From NCBI GenBank assembly GCA_028683385.1, contig JAQUIJ010000015.1:1-64000 (forward strand): a stretch of 64,000 nucleotides of DNA. Reading direction: 5' to 3'. Each line of letters begins with the position of its first letter. Position 1 is the first letter of the stretch. A program made the translations under genes and the position numbers. This document shows positions 18,625-28,485 of this stretch, in pieces. Below the pieces are notes generated by a model. The model saw nothing but the letters and a program-made list of their open reading frames with translations, ran no database searches and was not told the DNA's origin. The DNA comes from Prolixibacteraceae bacterium (GTDB lineage Bacteria > Bacteroidota > Bacteroidia > Bacteroidales > Prolixibacteraceae).

Positions 18625-18742
18625 AAATAAAATTCCGATTTATTTCTGATTTTGATTATTCTTATTGAGACTGGAAATTCCCCACCATCTTAAATTTGGA
18701 ACCCCGCATTGCGTAAAAACAATAAACCAACGCTTATGCCTA

Positions 18743-19393
18743 TTATTGGATCAACACACTAACGAATCCGCCCCAGTTTGTTGTACTTGTAGCGTTTGGC
18801 CCTGCATACTCCACGTTTAAAGCTGGTCCAAACCTAAAAATTTTATACTGAAGGCCTGCCCGCCATAAGTGGTAGCTGAAGGAATGTTCTTTTGTCCAGG
18901 CAGTCAAAGCTTGTATCCGAAAGAATGCTTGCAGCATTTTTTCGTTTACAGGATGCCATTCGAATATCGCCAAAGTACTAAACTCTCCAGCTTTGTGAAT
19001 TTCATAAACAGGTTGAATAATCAGATTAGTTACCTTGGTGAAATTAGAATAAGAGGCAGAAACAATAGGTTTAAAACCACCGAATGCTTTCAGATTACCA
19101 CCAATTCCAGCGTCAAATCCCTTTGCAAATTCGTACGAACCAATGGTCTGAATGATGTAATTATCAGGAGTTAATTCATTGCTGTCAACTTCGTAATTAA
19201 TCAGGTTGAAAAACTTAAACCGTGAACCAGGGACAAATCGTTTATCAACCGTCATTTGGTACATGGTTGATTTTGCCCCAACCATCACCTCGACTGGTAT
19301 TGGCGCTTGAGGAATTTGAAGCTGATGATTGTTCTCCTGCGCTTTTAGCGTAAAGCTGATCAGGAGGATTGAGATTAGAATAAAAAATTTCAT
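18743..19393 (-). CDS. Putative outer-membrane beta-barrel protein, unknown function
   Basis: 216 residues with signal peptide MKFFILISILLISFTLKAQ. The rest alternates polar and aromatic residues as in small outer-membrane barrels (YSNFTKVTNLIIQPVYEIH, FSYHLWRAGLQYKIFRFG) and ends in VSVLIQ. I do not recognise the family. It is the last gene of the second Sus-locus operon direction, separated from the GH2 gene by a hairpin, and might be a porin or structural protein. Confidence 0.65.
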   Translation of the reverse strand: MKFFILISILLISFTLKAQENNHQLQIPQAPIPVEVMVGAKSTMYQMTVDKRFVPGSRFKFFNLINYEVDSNELTPDNYIIQTIGSYEFAKGFDAGIGGNLKAFGGFKPIVSASYSNFTKVTNLIIQPVYEIHKAGEFSTLAIFEWHPVNEKMLQAFFRIQALTAWTKEHSFSYHLWRAGLQYKIFRFGPALNVEYAGPNATSTTNWGGFVSVLIQ

Positions 19394-19448
19394 TAAAAAT
19401 GTGTTATATAAATAAATACTTGAAATTGATTGTAATCACTAAGACTCA

Positions 19449-19500
19449 CAAAAATTAGCCCTTCCACCTGGAAACAGGGCAAAAGGGCAAAAGGGCTAAT
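19449..19500 (-). terminator. Stem-loop after the GH2 gene
   Basis: Perfect 10-bp arms ATTAGCCCTT/AAGGGCTAAT enclosing tandem GGGCAAAA units; TTTTTGTG follows on the minus strand. It lies in the 272-base gap between the GH2 stop and the next start. Confidence 0.55.
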
Positions 19501-19666
19501 TCAACCTTCCGATTAGCTACATTTATTAGCAAATACCGAACTTCCAATCTGGTAATACAAACCTTAATAGAAGAAGTTCCTGCTGCAATTTGGCACAAAA
19601 CCCGGAAAATAAAATGCTAACAAGTTAGACAAATCGGAATATTGGTCAGACGTTTAGACGAAATCA

Positions 19667-21697
19667 TCATTTAACCGTCCATTCTGCTGAGTCATTTCCA
19701 TCAGCAGTTTTGATTTCCACTAAATTTTTGCCAGAGGCAAGCTTTACATTTTTCCAGGATACCGTTGCATACTGGTCTGTTTTCATTGTTCCAACTTGCT
19801 TCCCATTAACGAAAAGTTTTGCCAAAGGAGCTGTTGTAAATGCTATGATATCAGTAACATCTTCTTTTCTTTCGGTATAGCCTTTTGAGCAAAGGTGAGT
19901 TGTTTTTTCATTTTTGTTCCAATTGGCTTTAAACAGATAAAAAGCATCCTTCCTGAATTTACGGTCATAAGAAACCAAACCTTTGTCGTTGACATGAGGC
20001 GTATCTCCCTCTTTTCTGAAGTTTGAGCCAAAATCGAACATATTCCAAACGAAAGTTCCCCAAATATAATCCCGTTCATTAATCATTTTAAGATGACTCA
20101 TATGATAAGCCGTTTGCTTTTCTTCGGGATGCCAATTTCCCCGGGCCGATAGTCGGGAGTCTTGCTCTTGAACAAACTGGCCAACATGCTGATTGATACT
20201 GGCCCCGGCGCCATACTCACTGATACCAATTTTTGCATTGGGGTATTTTGCATGCCACTCGTCAAAGTATGTTGCAAAACCTTCGAATTTATCGTAGTAC
20301 CAACCAAAGTATTTATTCATGGCAATAGCATCGGTAATAAAATTGTAACTTCCCTCCTGATAAGTAGCTGCGGTGGTCATTCTTGATGGGTCCAAACGAT
20401 GGGCCAAATCATTCAATTCAGCGGTTATGGCATCAAAGTTCCCTACGATTTCATTAAAAACTCCCCAAAAGCATATAGACGGGTGGTTATAATTCTGGAT
20501 GATTAGTTCTTTCATTTGAAGCTTCAAATTATCATCAAAAGCTTCAGAATTTATATAGTGTCCTACAAATGGGATTTCTTCCCAAACGATGTAACCACTT
20601 CGGTCGGCTTCCTGAAACATGAATTTGGCTTGAGGATAATGGGCCAAACGTAGCGCGTTTACCCCCATTTCTTTAAAAAATGCAAAATCCGCCCGATGGT
20701 TCTCTTCGGTCAAAGCCGAAGCCAAACTATCCCAATCCTGATGGCGGCACACGCCTCTTAATTTCAAATGCTCTCCATTCAGGAAAAAACCTTTATTCGC
20801 ATCAACATAAAAATAGCGAATCCCAATATTTTCCTCAACGCGGTCAATTTCGTTTCCATTTTTCTTGAGTACAGTTACAGTTTTGTACAAATAGGGATCT
20901 TTAACCCCATTCCATAAATGCGGATTTTCAATTCCTATGTTACAAACAACCTTGTTGTTGTTAATGTAGGGATTGGTTTGACTGGAAACGATTTTATTAT
21001 CTCGATCAAGAATCGAAAATTCAATTTCACAATCCTTATAATTCGATTTGGTTGACAGATAGATCTCCGCGCGTAATTCTGCTCTTTTTTCATTTACCAA
21101 CAGTTGATTAACAAATACACCTGTCGAGCCATAATACAAAGGTGAGATACAAACATCGTCGTCTGAAACGATGAGCCAGGCATCGCGGTACAAGCCACCG
21201 TACATGTTAAAGTCACCTCCTTGAGGCGCCACATCAAATCGTAACGAATTATCACAAATCACATTAATAGTATTCTTTTCTCCGTATTTGACGTAGTCAG
21301 TAATCTCATAAGTAAATGCATTATAGGCACCCTTGTGTTCGCCCAAATGATTTGTATTTATAAAAACATTGGTGACACTTCCCGCGCCTTCAAATTTGAG
21401 AAAAAGACGTTTCCCTTTATACTCTTTAGGGATATCCATTTCCTTACGATAGGAACCATATCCTCTACGGTAGCCTCCATCCGCCATAAAATCAGCTCGA
21501 TTCCAGGTATGAGGCAAATCAATAATATTTGGTGCTTCCGGAGGACTACCCCAACCAAGTCCTTTGGGAATTTCTATTCCCGCAGTAAAATTCCATTTCT
21601 TATTGATTGAGATTACCTCCCTGGCAAAAGTCATGGAGGTGAATGAAAATACAAACAGACTGAAAACTAAGAAATTTACTATTTTATTTTTTTTCAT
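19667..21697 (-). CDS. Glycoside hydrolase family 2 enzyme (beta-galactosidase-like)
   Basis: 676 residues with a signal peptide ending near MTFAR. Order: sugar-binding jelly roll (about 30-180), immunoglobulin-like domain (about 190-295), catalytic TIM barrel (about 300-600), and a short C-terminal beta domain. Acid/base E416 is in WGVFNEI and nucleophile E494 is in GISEYG. It is short compared with LacZ (over 1000 residues) but near the smaller Bacteroidota GH2 enzymes. Specificity could be beta-galactosidase, beta-mannosidase or beta-glucuronidase; the sequence alone does not settle it. It sits just downstream of a carboxylesterase in the second Sus locus. Confidence 0.9.
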   Translation of the reverse strand: MKKNKIVNFLVFSLFVFSFTSMTFAREVISINKKWNFTAGIEIPKGLGWGSPPEAPNIIDLPHTWNRADFMADGGYRRGYGSYRKEMDIPKEYKGKRLFLKFEGAGSVTNVFINTNHLGEHKGAYNAFTYEITDYVKYGEKNTINVICDNSLRFDVAPQGGDFNMYGGLYRDAWLIVSDDDVCISPLYYGSTGVFVNQLLVNEKRAELRAEIYLSTKSNYKDCEIEFSILDRDNKIVSSQTNPYINNNKVVCNIGIENPHLWNGVKDPYLYKTVTVLKKNGNEIDRVEENIGIRYFYVDANKGFFLNGEHLKLRGVCRHQDWDSLASALTEENHRADFAFFKEMGVNALRLAHYPQAKFMFQEADRSGYIVWEEIPFVGHYINSEAFDDNLKLQMKELIIQNYNHPSICFWGVFNEIVGNFDAITAELNDLAHRLDPSRMTTAATYQEGSYNFITDAIAMNKYFGWYYDKFEGFATYFDEWHAKYPNAKIGISEYGAGASINQHVGQFVQEQDSRLSARGNWHPEEKQTAYHMSHLKMINERDYIWGTFVWNMFDFGSNFRKEGDTPHVNDKGLVSYDRKFRKDAFYLFKANWNKNEKTTHLCSKGYTERKEDVTDIIAFTTAPLAKLFVNGKQVGTMKTDQYATVSWKNVKLASGKNLVEIKTADGNDSAEWTVK

Positions 21698-21748
21698 ATT
21701 TTACAGATTTAGCTTTTTCTTCCTATAATTCGTTTAATAATTCTCTAT

Positions 21749-23152
21749 TTACTGAGGATTGGTTGGCAAGCCCATTTCTGGTTTCGCTTCGCCTGAAGCT
21801 CCAAGTTTAAAAATCATGAACTGCTGATTATCTTTTGTGTATGGCTTCCAAATTTCTTTTTCCTTTCCATTTGGATCACCGAATTTTACAAAATTCGTCC
21901 ATGTATCAACCATATAATCCGATAATGCTTTATCCCCTTCGGTAAATGGTCGCCAAGAGTTACCCAGTGTCTTAAACACATACCATAACTCGGCGGAGTG
22001 GAAGGCTTTTGCAGTGTCTCCGGGTAGTTCACGGATAAACTCATAGGCATAAGCTTTGCCCCCATTTTCGTCCCGAAGCTTGCAAAATTGTCCTAACCCT
22101 GTTGTCATCATCCCCATATCATCCTTATTGTAGCCAATTATATAAGGGATATCAGCAATCTGGTTATTACGTGTAGCGTCACTGAAATTACTTGATAAAA
22201 CATATCCGTCTATCACCGGTCCCATCATTCCACCTATTCTTTTTTTTCTTGCTAGGCTTGCCAGTGCCAAAATAGAATCCGCAGGAGCCGTACGCATAGC
22301 CTCCAGGTTTTTATAACCACCAAGATCAATAATCGCTTTTCCGGCTTTTTCTGCATCTTTTAATTGAGTTCCACCCAACAGAGGTTTTTCTGAAACACCA
22401 CCTCCGCTTTGCATAATCGCCTTTTGCATCAAGTCTTTTGATAAAGGCGAGGAGACAAGTGATTGTACGCTCATAGCACCGGCACTTTGCCCCAAAATGG
22501 TAATGTTATTCGGATCACCACCGAATTGCTGAATGTTGTTTTTAATCCATTTTAATGCAGCAATCTGATCTAGAATACCGTAATTCCCAGAAACGCCTTT
22601 CGGATTCTCGGAAGAAAGGTCAGGATGTGCAAGGAAGCCGAAAATATTAAGCCTGTAGTTTATTGTAACGAGAATTACTCCATGCTTAGCCCACTCTTCT
22701 CCACCCAAAAACTGCTTTTCATAAGCGTATCCTGAAGCAAAAGCACCACCATAAATATTCATTGCCACAGGCAATCCAGCTTTGGTTTTGCCGGGAGCTG
22801 TAGTATAGATATTCAGATAAAGGCAGTCTTCGCTGTTTTTATGGCCATCTTCAGTAGTAAATTCCTTGTGATAAAAACTTCCGGGCTGACGAGGAGATTG
22901 CATCGCAGCAGGCCCATAAGTATCGGCCACTTTAACTCCCTTCCATGGAATTACCGGCTGCGGTGATTTCCAGCGCAAGTTGCCAACCGGAGGCGCTGCA
23001 TAAGGTATACCTTTATAAATATATACACCTGAAGTCTTGGTGGGAATACCCTGTATCTTTCCGCCTTCAATTTTCAAAACAGGATTTTCACCGACAACAC
23101 ATGAGGTTATTGAAATTAAAATAATACTTATAATAAAAAATAGACTCTTCAT
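21749..23152 (-). CDS. Type-B carboxylesterase, probable lipoprotein (locus 2)
   Basis: 467 residues from MKSLFFIISIILISITSC; the longer frame adds nine unlikely residues. The leader ends in a lipobox-like SITSC, so surface or periplasmic anchoring is likely. Motifs: GIPYAAPPVGNLRW, EDCLYLNIYTT, NIYGGAFASG and nucleophile S223 in GQSAGA. It is somewhat short for the family. As the first enzyme gene after susD it should act on the same substrate, removing ester groups before or alongside the GH2 enzyme. Confidence 0.9.
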   Translation of the reverse strand: MKSLFFIISIILISITSCVVGENPVLKIEGGKIQGIPTKTSGVYIYKGIPYAAPPVGNLRWKSPQPVIPWKGVKVADTYGPAAMQSPRQPGSFYHKEFTTEDGHKNSEDCLYLNIYTTAPGKTKAGLPVAMNIYGGAFASGYAYEKQFLGGEEWAKHGVILVTINYRLNIFGFLAHPDLSSENPKGVSGNYGILDQIAALKWIKNNIQQFGGDPNNITILGQSAGAMSVQSLVSSPLSKDLMQKAIMQSGGGVSEKPLLGGTQLKDAEKAGKAIIDLGGYKNLEAMRTAPADSILALASLARKKRIGGMMGPVIDGYVLSSNFSDATRNNQIADIPYIIGYNKDDMGMMTTGLGQFCKLRDENGGKAYAYEFIRELPGDTAKAFHSAELWYVFKTLGNSWRPFTEGDKALSDYMVDTWTNFVKFGDPNGKEKEIWKPYTKDNQQFMIFKLGASGEAKPEMGLPTNPQ

Positions 23153-23195
23153 TTTGTTGTAATAAAATGTACATAACATGCTAATATTATACTTA

Positions 23196-23232
23196 AATGT
23201 CAGTGGAAATAAGTAATATTTCCACTGACATT
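23196..23232 (-). terminator. Stem-loop immediately after susD (locus 2)
   Basis: Perfect 15-bp arms (AATGTCAGTGGAAAT and complement) with a 7-nt loop, starting 11 bases past the susD stop. No U-run follows, so it is more likely an RNA-stability or partial-termination element than a full terminator. Confidence 0.65.
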
Positions 23233-23242
23233 AACCCTATTG

Positions 23243-24958
23243 CTAATAACCGTCATTTTGTTTCATCACTGCATCAATATTTAAATCAATCTGACTTTGA
23301 GGAATTGGAAACAGAACGTTATAATCCTGAATATTTAATCCGGGATTTTTAGGGTTGTTGTTATATTTTCTGACCCTTTCTATAAGCTTACCCATACGAC
23401 GCAAAGTTACATGACGAAATTCTTCCCCATAAAGCTCCCGAGCCCGTTCATCCAACACATAATCCAGATCTGCCTTTGAAGCATCAATAGGAGTGGCATG
23501 CGCCCGTGTCCTGATTAAATTAATATCTGCTGCTGCCAGATCTTTCTTCCCTAAATCGACATAAGCTTCAGCACGAAGGAGTATGGTTTCAGCAAGGCGT
23601 ATGGCATAAACATCTTTATGGTTAGATCCACCGCCCGCAGTAGACATATTCGTGAGATGATGAAGCGGGTCGGCATGCTTCAAAAAGTAGGGGTAAATAT
23701 ACTGGCAGGTATCTTTTATTGCATCCCTTGTTCCAGCAGGGTAAAGGCTGAATTTAATTTTTTGCTTGTTGAATTTAGACGCTGGATTGTCGTAATAAAA
23801 GTCTCGTTTTATCATGTGTTTCGCATTACGAATATCATTCTTCCAATCGCTTCGCCAAATATCATATGCGGCATAATTTGTTGGGTGAATCCATGATACC
23901 GGCCGACCTATGCTATCAGAATAACCTGTATATACACCATTGTATAAATCGCCCCTGAAAGCTTTAAATCCATCAGGCGTATTTCCCATTCTGAAATAGG
24001 CAGGACCCCAGGCTCTTTCCCCCGGGAAAATACTTCCTCCTGTAACAAATGGCTCAAACTGAATTGCCCAGATGGTTTCAGTATTTTCCGCAAGATTTTG
24101 ATTACCATAAGCAAATAGATCTAAAAAAACATCTCCTGAACCAAATACGTCAACTGTAGATCCGAAACGTTTTGTCATCAGGGCATAGCCTGCTCCGTCA
24201 ATAACTTTTGAAGCAGCATTTACAGCCTCCTGATATTTTCCTTCAGTGATATAGTGTTCACTCAACAGATGTAAAGCTGCGGCCTGGGTAATCCTGCCCG
24301 GAGCCTCCTCCTTACCACGGGTAGGCAAGTTTGCAGCAGCAAATGTTAGATCCTCTTCCATTTGTTTATAAATATCGGTCTTGGGGGCTCTTACAAAATC
24401 AGTTTTTGCTGTATTTATCACCTCGGTTACAAGTGGTACATCCCCGTAATAGGAAACCAGCATACGATAGGAAAAAGCCCTGAAAAACATAGCTTCACCT
24501 AAAAAAGCATTTTTCTGTGCGTCGCTTGTCCAAATCCCGGCGTCAGCAGCATTAATGCCTTTAATCAACGCGTTAGCTTTCTGTATAATCTCGTAATTGT
24601 ATGACCAATAATGTGCCATGTTGGCATTTGAAGAAGTGAGATAGGTTTTATAATTACTTAAAAAAGTTGTAGAATTAGGATCCTCGCCATGAAAAGCAAG
24701 ATCCGTTCCCACACCTCCAAGGTTTGTGACGAATTCAGGCTGGCCTCCTGCTTCAAGATACCAGTCATTCCGAAATTTGGTATGTAATCCGGATATTCCC
24801 GTCCGAATTCCGGATACTGTATTATATGCATTATCGGTTGAAAGGAAATCAAGAGCGGTCTCTTTAAGTACATCTTTCGAGCAGGATGAAAGCATTAAAG
24901 CCGGAATAATAGTAAGCAGTAATAACCCCTTACCCAACATATTGATATATTTTTTCAT
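23243..24958 (-). CDS. susD: SusD/RagB-family glycan-binding lipoprotein (locus 2)
   Basis: 571 residues; lipoprotein leader with lipobox MLSSC near residue 26. The SusD helical repeats and the C-terminal block are recognisable (DERARELYGEEFRHVTLRRMG and VLFPIPQSQIDLN). It starts 53 bases after susC and forms the lid of that transporter. It is about 45 residues longer than its counterpart in locus 1 and shows little direct similarity to it, so the two loci probably import different glycans. Confidence 0.95.
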   Translation of the reverse strand: MKKYINMLGKGLLLLTIIPALMLSSCSKDVLKETALDFLSTDNAYNTVSGIRTGISGLHTKFRNDWYLEAGGQPEFVTNLGGVGTDLAFHGEDPNSTTFLSNYKTYLTSSNANMAHYWSYNYEIIQKANALIKGINAADAGIWTSDAQKNAFLGEAMFFRAFSYRMLVSYYGDVPLVTEVINTAKTDFVRAPKTDIYKQMEEDLTFAAANLPTRGKEEAPGRITQAAALHLLSEHYITEGKYQEAVNAASKVIDGAGYALMTKRFGSTVDVFGSGDVFLDLFAYGNQNLAENTETIWAIQFEPFVTGGSIFPGERAWGPAYFRMGNTPDGFKAFRGDLYNGVYTGYSDSIGRPVSWIHPTNYAAYDIWRSDWKNDIRNAKHMIKRDFYYDNPASKFNKQKIKFSLYPAGTRDAIKDTCQYIYPYFLKHADPLHHLTNMSTAGGGSNHKDVYAIRLAETILLRAEAYVDLGKKDLAAADINLIRTRAHATPIDASKADLDYVLDERARELYGEEFRHVTLRRMGKLIERVRKYNNNPKNPGLNIQDYNVLFPIPQSQIDLNIDAVMKQNDGY

Positions 24959-25011
24959 TGTTCTTTGTAATTTTTATTCATGATTACTAAGCTGTTTTTT
25001 GATCAGTCAGG

Positions 25012-28000
25012 TTAAAACGTTAATCTAAAACCTGTCGTAATATTTCTATTCATCGGAGAATTGTCTGTTCTCGCCGCCGTAGCATCGCCTGTTAAATTAG
25101 CATTGCTTGTTCCTACTTCGGGATCCCAACCTGACCATTTTGTCCAGGTGTGGAGATTTTTGCCTGATACAAAAAAGGAGCAATTATCAATTTTTAAACT
25201 TTTTAGTAATTTAGTACTGAAATTATATGTTAGCGAGACATCCTGTAACCGCACAAAACTTCTGCTTTCATAAATTCCACTCTGTACGGCAGGCGCATTA
25301 TAGACTCCGGTTGCATTTGTTACTCCATTATCAGGGGTCCAATACGGACGAACGGCAGAACCGTTGATTCGATACACATCGTCCGAACGCCAAGGCACAT
25401 TAGTAACAAATGAGTTATCAGCTAAATAATAACCATTACCTCCTTGAATTGAGTTAAGGAGGAACGAGAATGAAAAATTCTTATAAGTAAATTCATTATT
25501 TATACTGAATCGGTAGTTTGGTGTTTTATATCCCACGATAGTCCTGTCATTAGTTGGATCAATAACACCATCTTTATTCTGATCGACATATTTAAACTGA
25601 CCCGGATACCAACCGGCAAGTGTCTTTTTATTATACAGTTCCTCTTCTGTCCAAACTCCACCAGCCATTTTATAGTCATAAATGGCGCTAATTGGCTCTC
25701 CTACAAACCATGAATTTCCAACATCTTTGTCGTTGTTGCCTCCGTAGAGTTTGGCGATTTTATCTCTGTTTAGCGAGAATGTGAAACTACTTTTCCAACT
25801 GAGCTTACCTTTAATATTAACTGTATTTAATTGTAACTCAATACCTTTATTATCAATCCCTCCAATATTTGCCCAGATATTGGAATATCCGGCAGCAGGG
25901 GGAAGCGCTCTTTTAACCAAAACATTAGTCGTTGTAGCTTTATACACATCTATTGAGCCAGAGATTCTATGATCAAGTATTGCATAATCGAGTCCTAAAT
26001 TAAAGGAAGAGGTAGTTTCCCATCCCAGACTTGCATTTCCTATAGTACTTGGATAAACAGAAATAGCCGACGAAGAGCCATAAACATAAGAATCAGTTGT
26101 CATTCTGGAAAAACTTGAATACCGACCAATTCCCTGATTTCCATTTTTCCCGTATGAGGCCCTGAGTTTTAGATATATCGATTCCATCATATTTTCCAGA
26201 AATGGCTCTTCTGAAGCAACCCAACCTAATGAAAGCGACGGAAAGTTGGCAAATTTATTGTTTTCGCCAAATCCGGAGTAGCCATCCCGTCTTATAGTAC
26301 CTGTTAACATGTAACGGTTTTTATACGAATAGTTAACGCGGGCCATATACGAAAGACTATTTTCTTCCCAAGCTCTGGATGCGGCCGTTACCACAGATCC
26401 AAGCGCTACGTTATTGTAACCAAGTACAGGGTTCTCAAATCCCTGAGCATTAATAGAGTCGGCTTGTGCATTTCGGTTCTCACGACTGAACAATAGGGTT
26501 GCACTGATCTGATGATCGCCAACTGTTTTTAGGTAAGTGACAATATTGTTAACAATCGAGTTTCTTTCCTGAGAAGGATTCTTAATGGCCTGACCCTTGT
26601 TTGCTGAACCTTCAGGAGTTGTGACCGGATAAAATATCCGATTGTTTCTGGTTGAAAAGGTATTCGAATAGTTCAATTCATAGGTTAACCCCTTTACCCA
26701 TGGCACTGTTATCTTACCACTACCTGTAAGAAAAAGATTATTCCTGATATCACTATTTTGAATATATAAATTATTAAGAGGGTATCGCATATAAGTTTCC
26801 CCTGTAAGGTACATGTCATAATTTGGGGAGCCAATCTTGTTGTTTGCAAGGGGGCTTGCTGTTCGGGCTGAGCCAAGACTTGCTTCGATCCCTGAATAAT
26901 CGCGATTAGAATATGATGTAATTATACCCAGTGTAAACCAATCGGTAACTTTGCTTTCAACATTACTATTCAGTGTAATTCTCGAAAACTCATCATTCAG
27001 TTGAATCCCCTTTTCATTGGCATAAGATCCTGATACATAATAAGAACTCTTAGCTGTCTTTCCCGAGAAGCTTAGGTTATAGTTTTGAATTGGAGCTACT
27101 CGCGTAACTTCATCAACCCAATCTATCTCATTCCCTGCAAGGTAATTGTCTTTTTCTTCCTGTGTTCGCAAACGGCCTGCAACTATGTTTTTATCTGTCA
27201 CATCAGGCCTCACTGGTTTTCCTGTCGCGCTTGTAGGATTCGTTTTATACCATTTATATAAATCCTGTTGATAATAGTAATCAACATTCCTAATAGCATA
27301 TTCACTTCCATTCATCACTCTCATCGGGTTATTTGTCATATCCTGATAACCATAGGACATGTTGAATGAAACAGATGGTTTTTCTGACTTCCCCTTTTTA
27401 GTTGTGATAAGCATTACACCATTTGCTGACCTTGATCCATAAACAGCGGCAGAACTGGCATCCTTTAAAATATCTACTGATTCAACATCACTGATGTTTA
27501 AATCGGCGATATCGCCATTGTAAATAATACCATCACGAACAATTAATGGTCGATCACTGGCCGATAGAGATGTTTGCCCCCTGATAGAAAGGCTTGGTTC
27601 TGCTCCTGATAGTCCGGATCCCTGAATGTTTACACCCGCTGAAGCACCGGATAATGCCTGCAAAAGATTTGTATTTGATTGAGCAGCTTTTCCACCCACA
27701 GATACTCTATCAACAGAACCTGTTAAGTCACTCTTTTTCTGCGTGCCATAACCAATTGCAACTACTTCTTCAATCCCGATAGTCTCATCAGCCAGGGTAA
27801 CATTGATTGAAGTTTTGTTCTCAACTGAGACTTCCTGCGATTTCATGCCCACAAACGAAAACTGCAAGATCGCATTTGCAGGAATGTTATTGAGTGTATA
27901 TTTCCCATCCATATCCGTAATAACGCCGGTTGTTGTACCTTTTACTACTACAGATACCCCTGGAAGCGCCCCCCCGGAAGAGTCAATAACTTTACCCGAA

Positions 28001-28410
28001 ATGGATTTTTGTTGCTGCATCTCAAATGTTGAGCTTTCTGATTTCTTTGACAATACTATCTGCCTTCCATCCACTTTGAAAGCCACATCTGTTCCATTAA
28101 ATAAAGTATTTAATACCTCGTTGATTTTGGCATCTTTTAATTGTACATCAACAGTACGATCCACATCAATCAATGAACGACTGTATAGAAAATAGAATTC
28201 CGATTGATCTTCAACCTGTTGCAACACGGCTTGCACCGTTGCATTTTTCAGGTTAATAGACAAGGTGGTCGTTTGAGAATACGACACTACTGCCCAGGTT
28301 TGGAGGACAGCTACCAGAGAAATTACTAATGTTAGTTTCATACACAATAACATTTTCCTCACTCCAGGAGAATTGCTCCACGGAATGATCAGTTTTAACT
28401 TTTTTTCCAT
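25012..28410 (-). CDS. susC: SusC/RagA-family TonB-dependent transporter with STN domain (locus 2)
   Basis: 1132 residues. A basic leader precedes the membrane signal (LTLVISLVAVLQTWAVVSYSQ). Order: STN domain (LSINLKNATVQAVLQQVEDQ), carboxypeptidase-D regulatory-like domain (GKVIDSSGGALPGVSVVVKG), TonB plug from the EEVVAIGYGTQKKSD box, and the barrel ending in RLTF. The STN domain and the fecR and sigma genes upstream indicate trans-envelope signalling. It is the import channel for the second locus. Confidence 0.95.
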   Translation of the reverse strand: MEKKLKLIIPWSNSPGVRKMLLCMKLTLVISLVAVLQTWAVVSYSQTTTLSINLKNATVQAVLQQVEDQSEFYFLYSRSLIDVDRTVDVQLKDAKINEVLNTLFNGTDVAFKVDGRQIVLSKKSESSTFEMQQQKSISGKVIDSSGGALPGVSVVVKGTTTGVITDMDGKYTLNNIPANAILQFSFVGMKSQEVSVENKTSINVTLADETIGIEEVVAIGYGTQKKSDLTGSVDRVSVGGKAAQSNTNLLQALSGASAGVNIQGSGLSGAEPSLSIRGQTSLSASDRPLIVRDGIIYNGDIADLNISDVESVDILKDASSAAVYGSRSANGVMLITTKKGKSEKPSVSFNMSYGYQDMTNNPMRVMNGSEYAIRNVDYYYQQDLYKWYKTNPTSATGKPVRPDVTDKNIVAGRLRTQEEKDNYLAGNEIDWVDEVTRVAPIQNYNLSFSGKTAKSSYYVSGSYANEKGIQLNDEFSRITLNSNVESKVTDWFTLGIITSYSNRDYSGIEASLGSARTASPLANNKIGSPNYDMYLTGETYMRYPLNNLYIQNSDIRNNLFLTGSGKITVPWVKGLTYELNYSNTFSTRNNRIFYPVTTPEGSANKGQAIKNPSQERNSIVNNIVTYLKTVGDHQISATLLFSRENRNAQADSINAQGFENPVLGYNNVALGSVVTAASRAWEENSLSYMARVNYSYKNRYMLTGTIRRDGYSGFGENNKFANFPSLSLGWVASEEPFLENMMESIYLKLRASYGKNGNQGIGRYSSFSRMTTDSYVYGSSSAISVYPSTIGNASLGWETTSSFNLGLDYAILDHRISGSIDVYKATTTNVLVKRALPPAAGYSNIWANIGGIDNKGIELQLNTVNIKGKLSWKSSFTFSLNRDKIAKLYGGNNDKDVGNSWFVGEPISAIYDYKMAGGVWTEEELYNKKTLAGWYPGQFKYVDQNKDGVIDPTNDRTIVGYKTPNYRFSINNEFTYKNFSFSFLLNSIQGGNGYYLADNSFVTNVPWRSDDVYRINGSAVRPYWTPDNGVTNATGVYNAPAVQSGIYESRSFVRLQDVSLTYNFSTKLLKSLKIDNCSFFVSGKNLHTWTKWSGWDPEVGTSNANLTGDATAARTDNSPMNRNITTGFRLTF

Positions 28411-28422
28411 AAATTTAAAGCG

Positions 28423-28485
28423 TTAAGTATTAACATTTAGTTAGAGCCGACGGAGAACCTGCGAAGTTCCTGCCGGCTTTTTTAT
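28423..28485 (+). ncRNA. Candidate cis-antisense RNA in the fecR-susC gap (locus 2)
   Basis: A short plus-strand RNA is predicted between a near-consensus -7 box TAAATTTA (28410-28417, one mismatch to TAnnTTTG), which overlaps the susC start codon complement, and a plus-strand terminator at the fecR stop. The arrangement copies that of locus 1, which is the main support. The -33 element is not visible. Confidence 0.33.
28445..28484 (+). terminator. Plus-strand intrinsic terminator between fecR and susC (locus 2)
   Basis: GC-rich imperfect hairpin closed by AGCCG/CGGCT, with AAC/GTT pairing inside, followed by TTTTTTATCTTTT on the plus strand. The T-run overlaps the fecR stop codon. On the minus strand no U-run follows. 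Confidence 0.65.
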
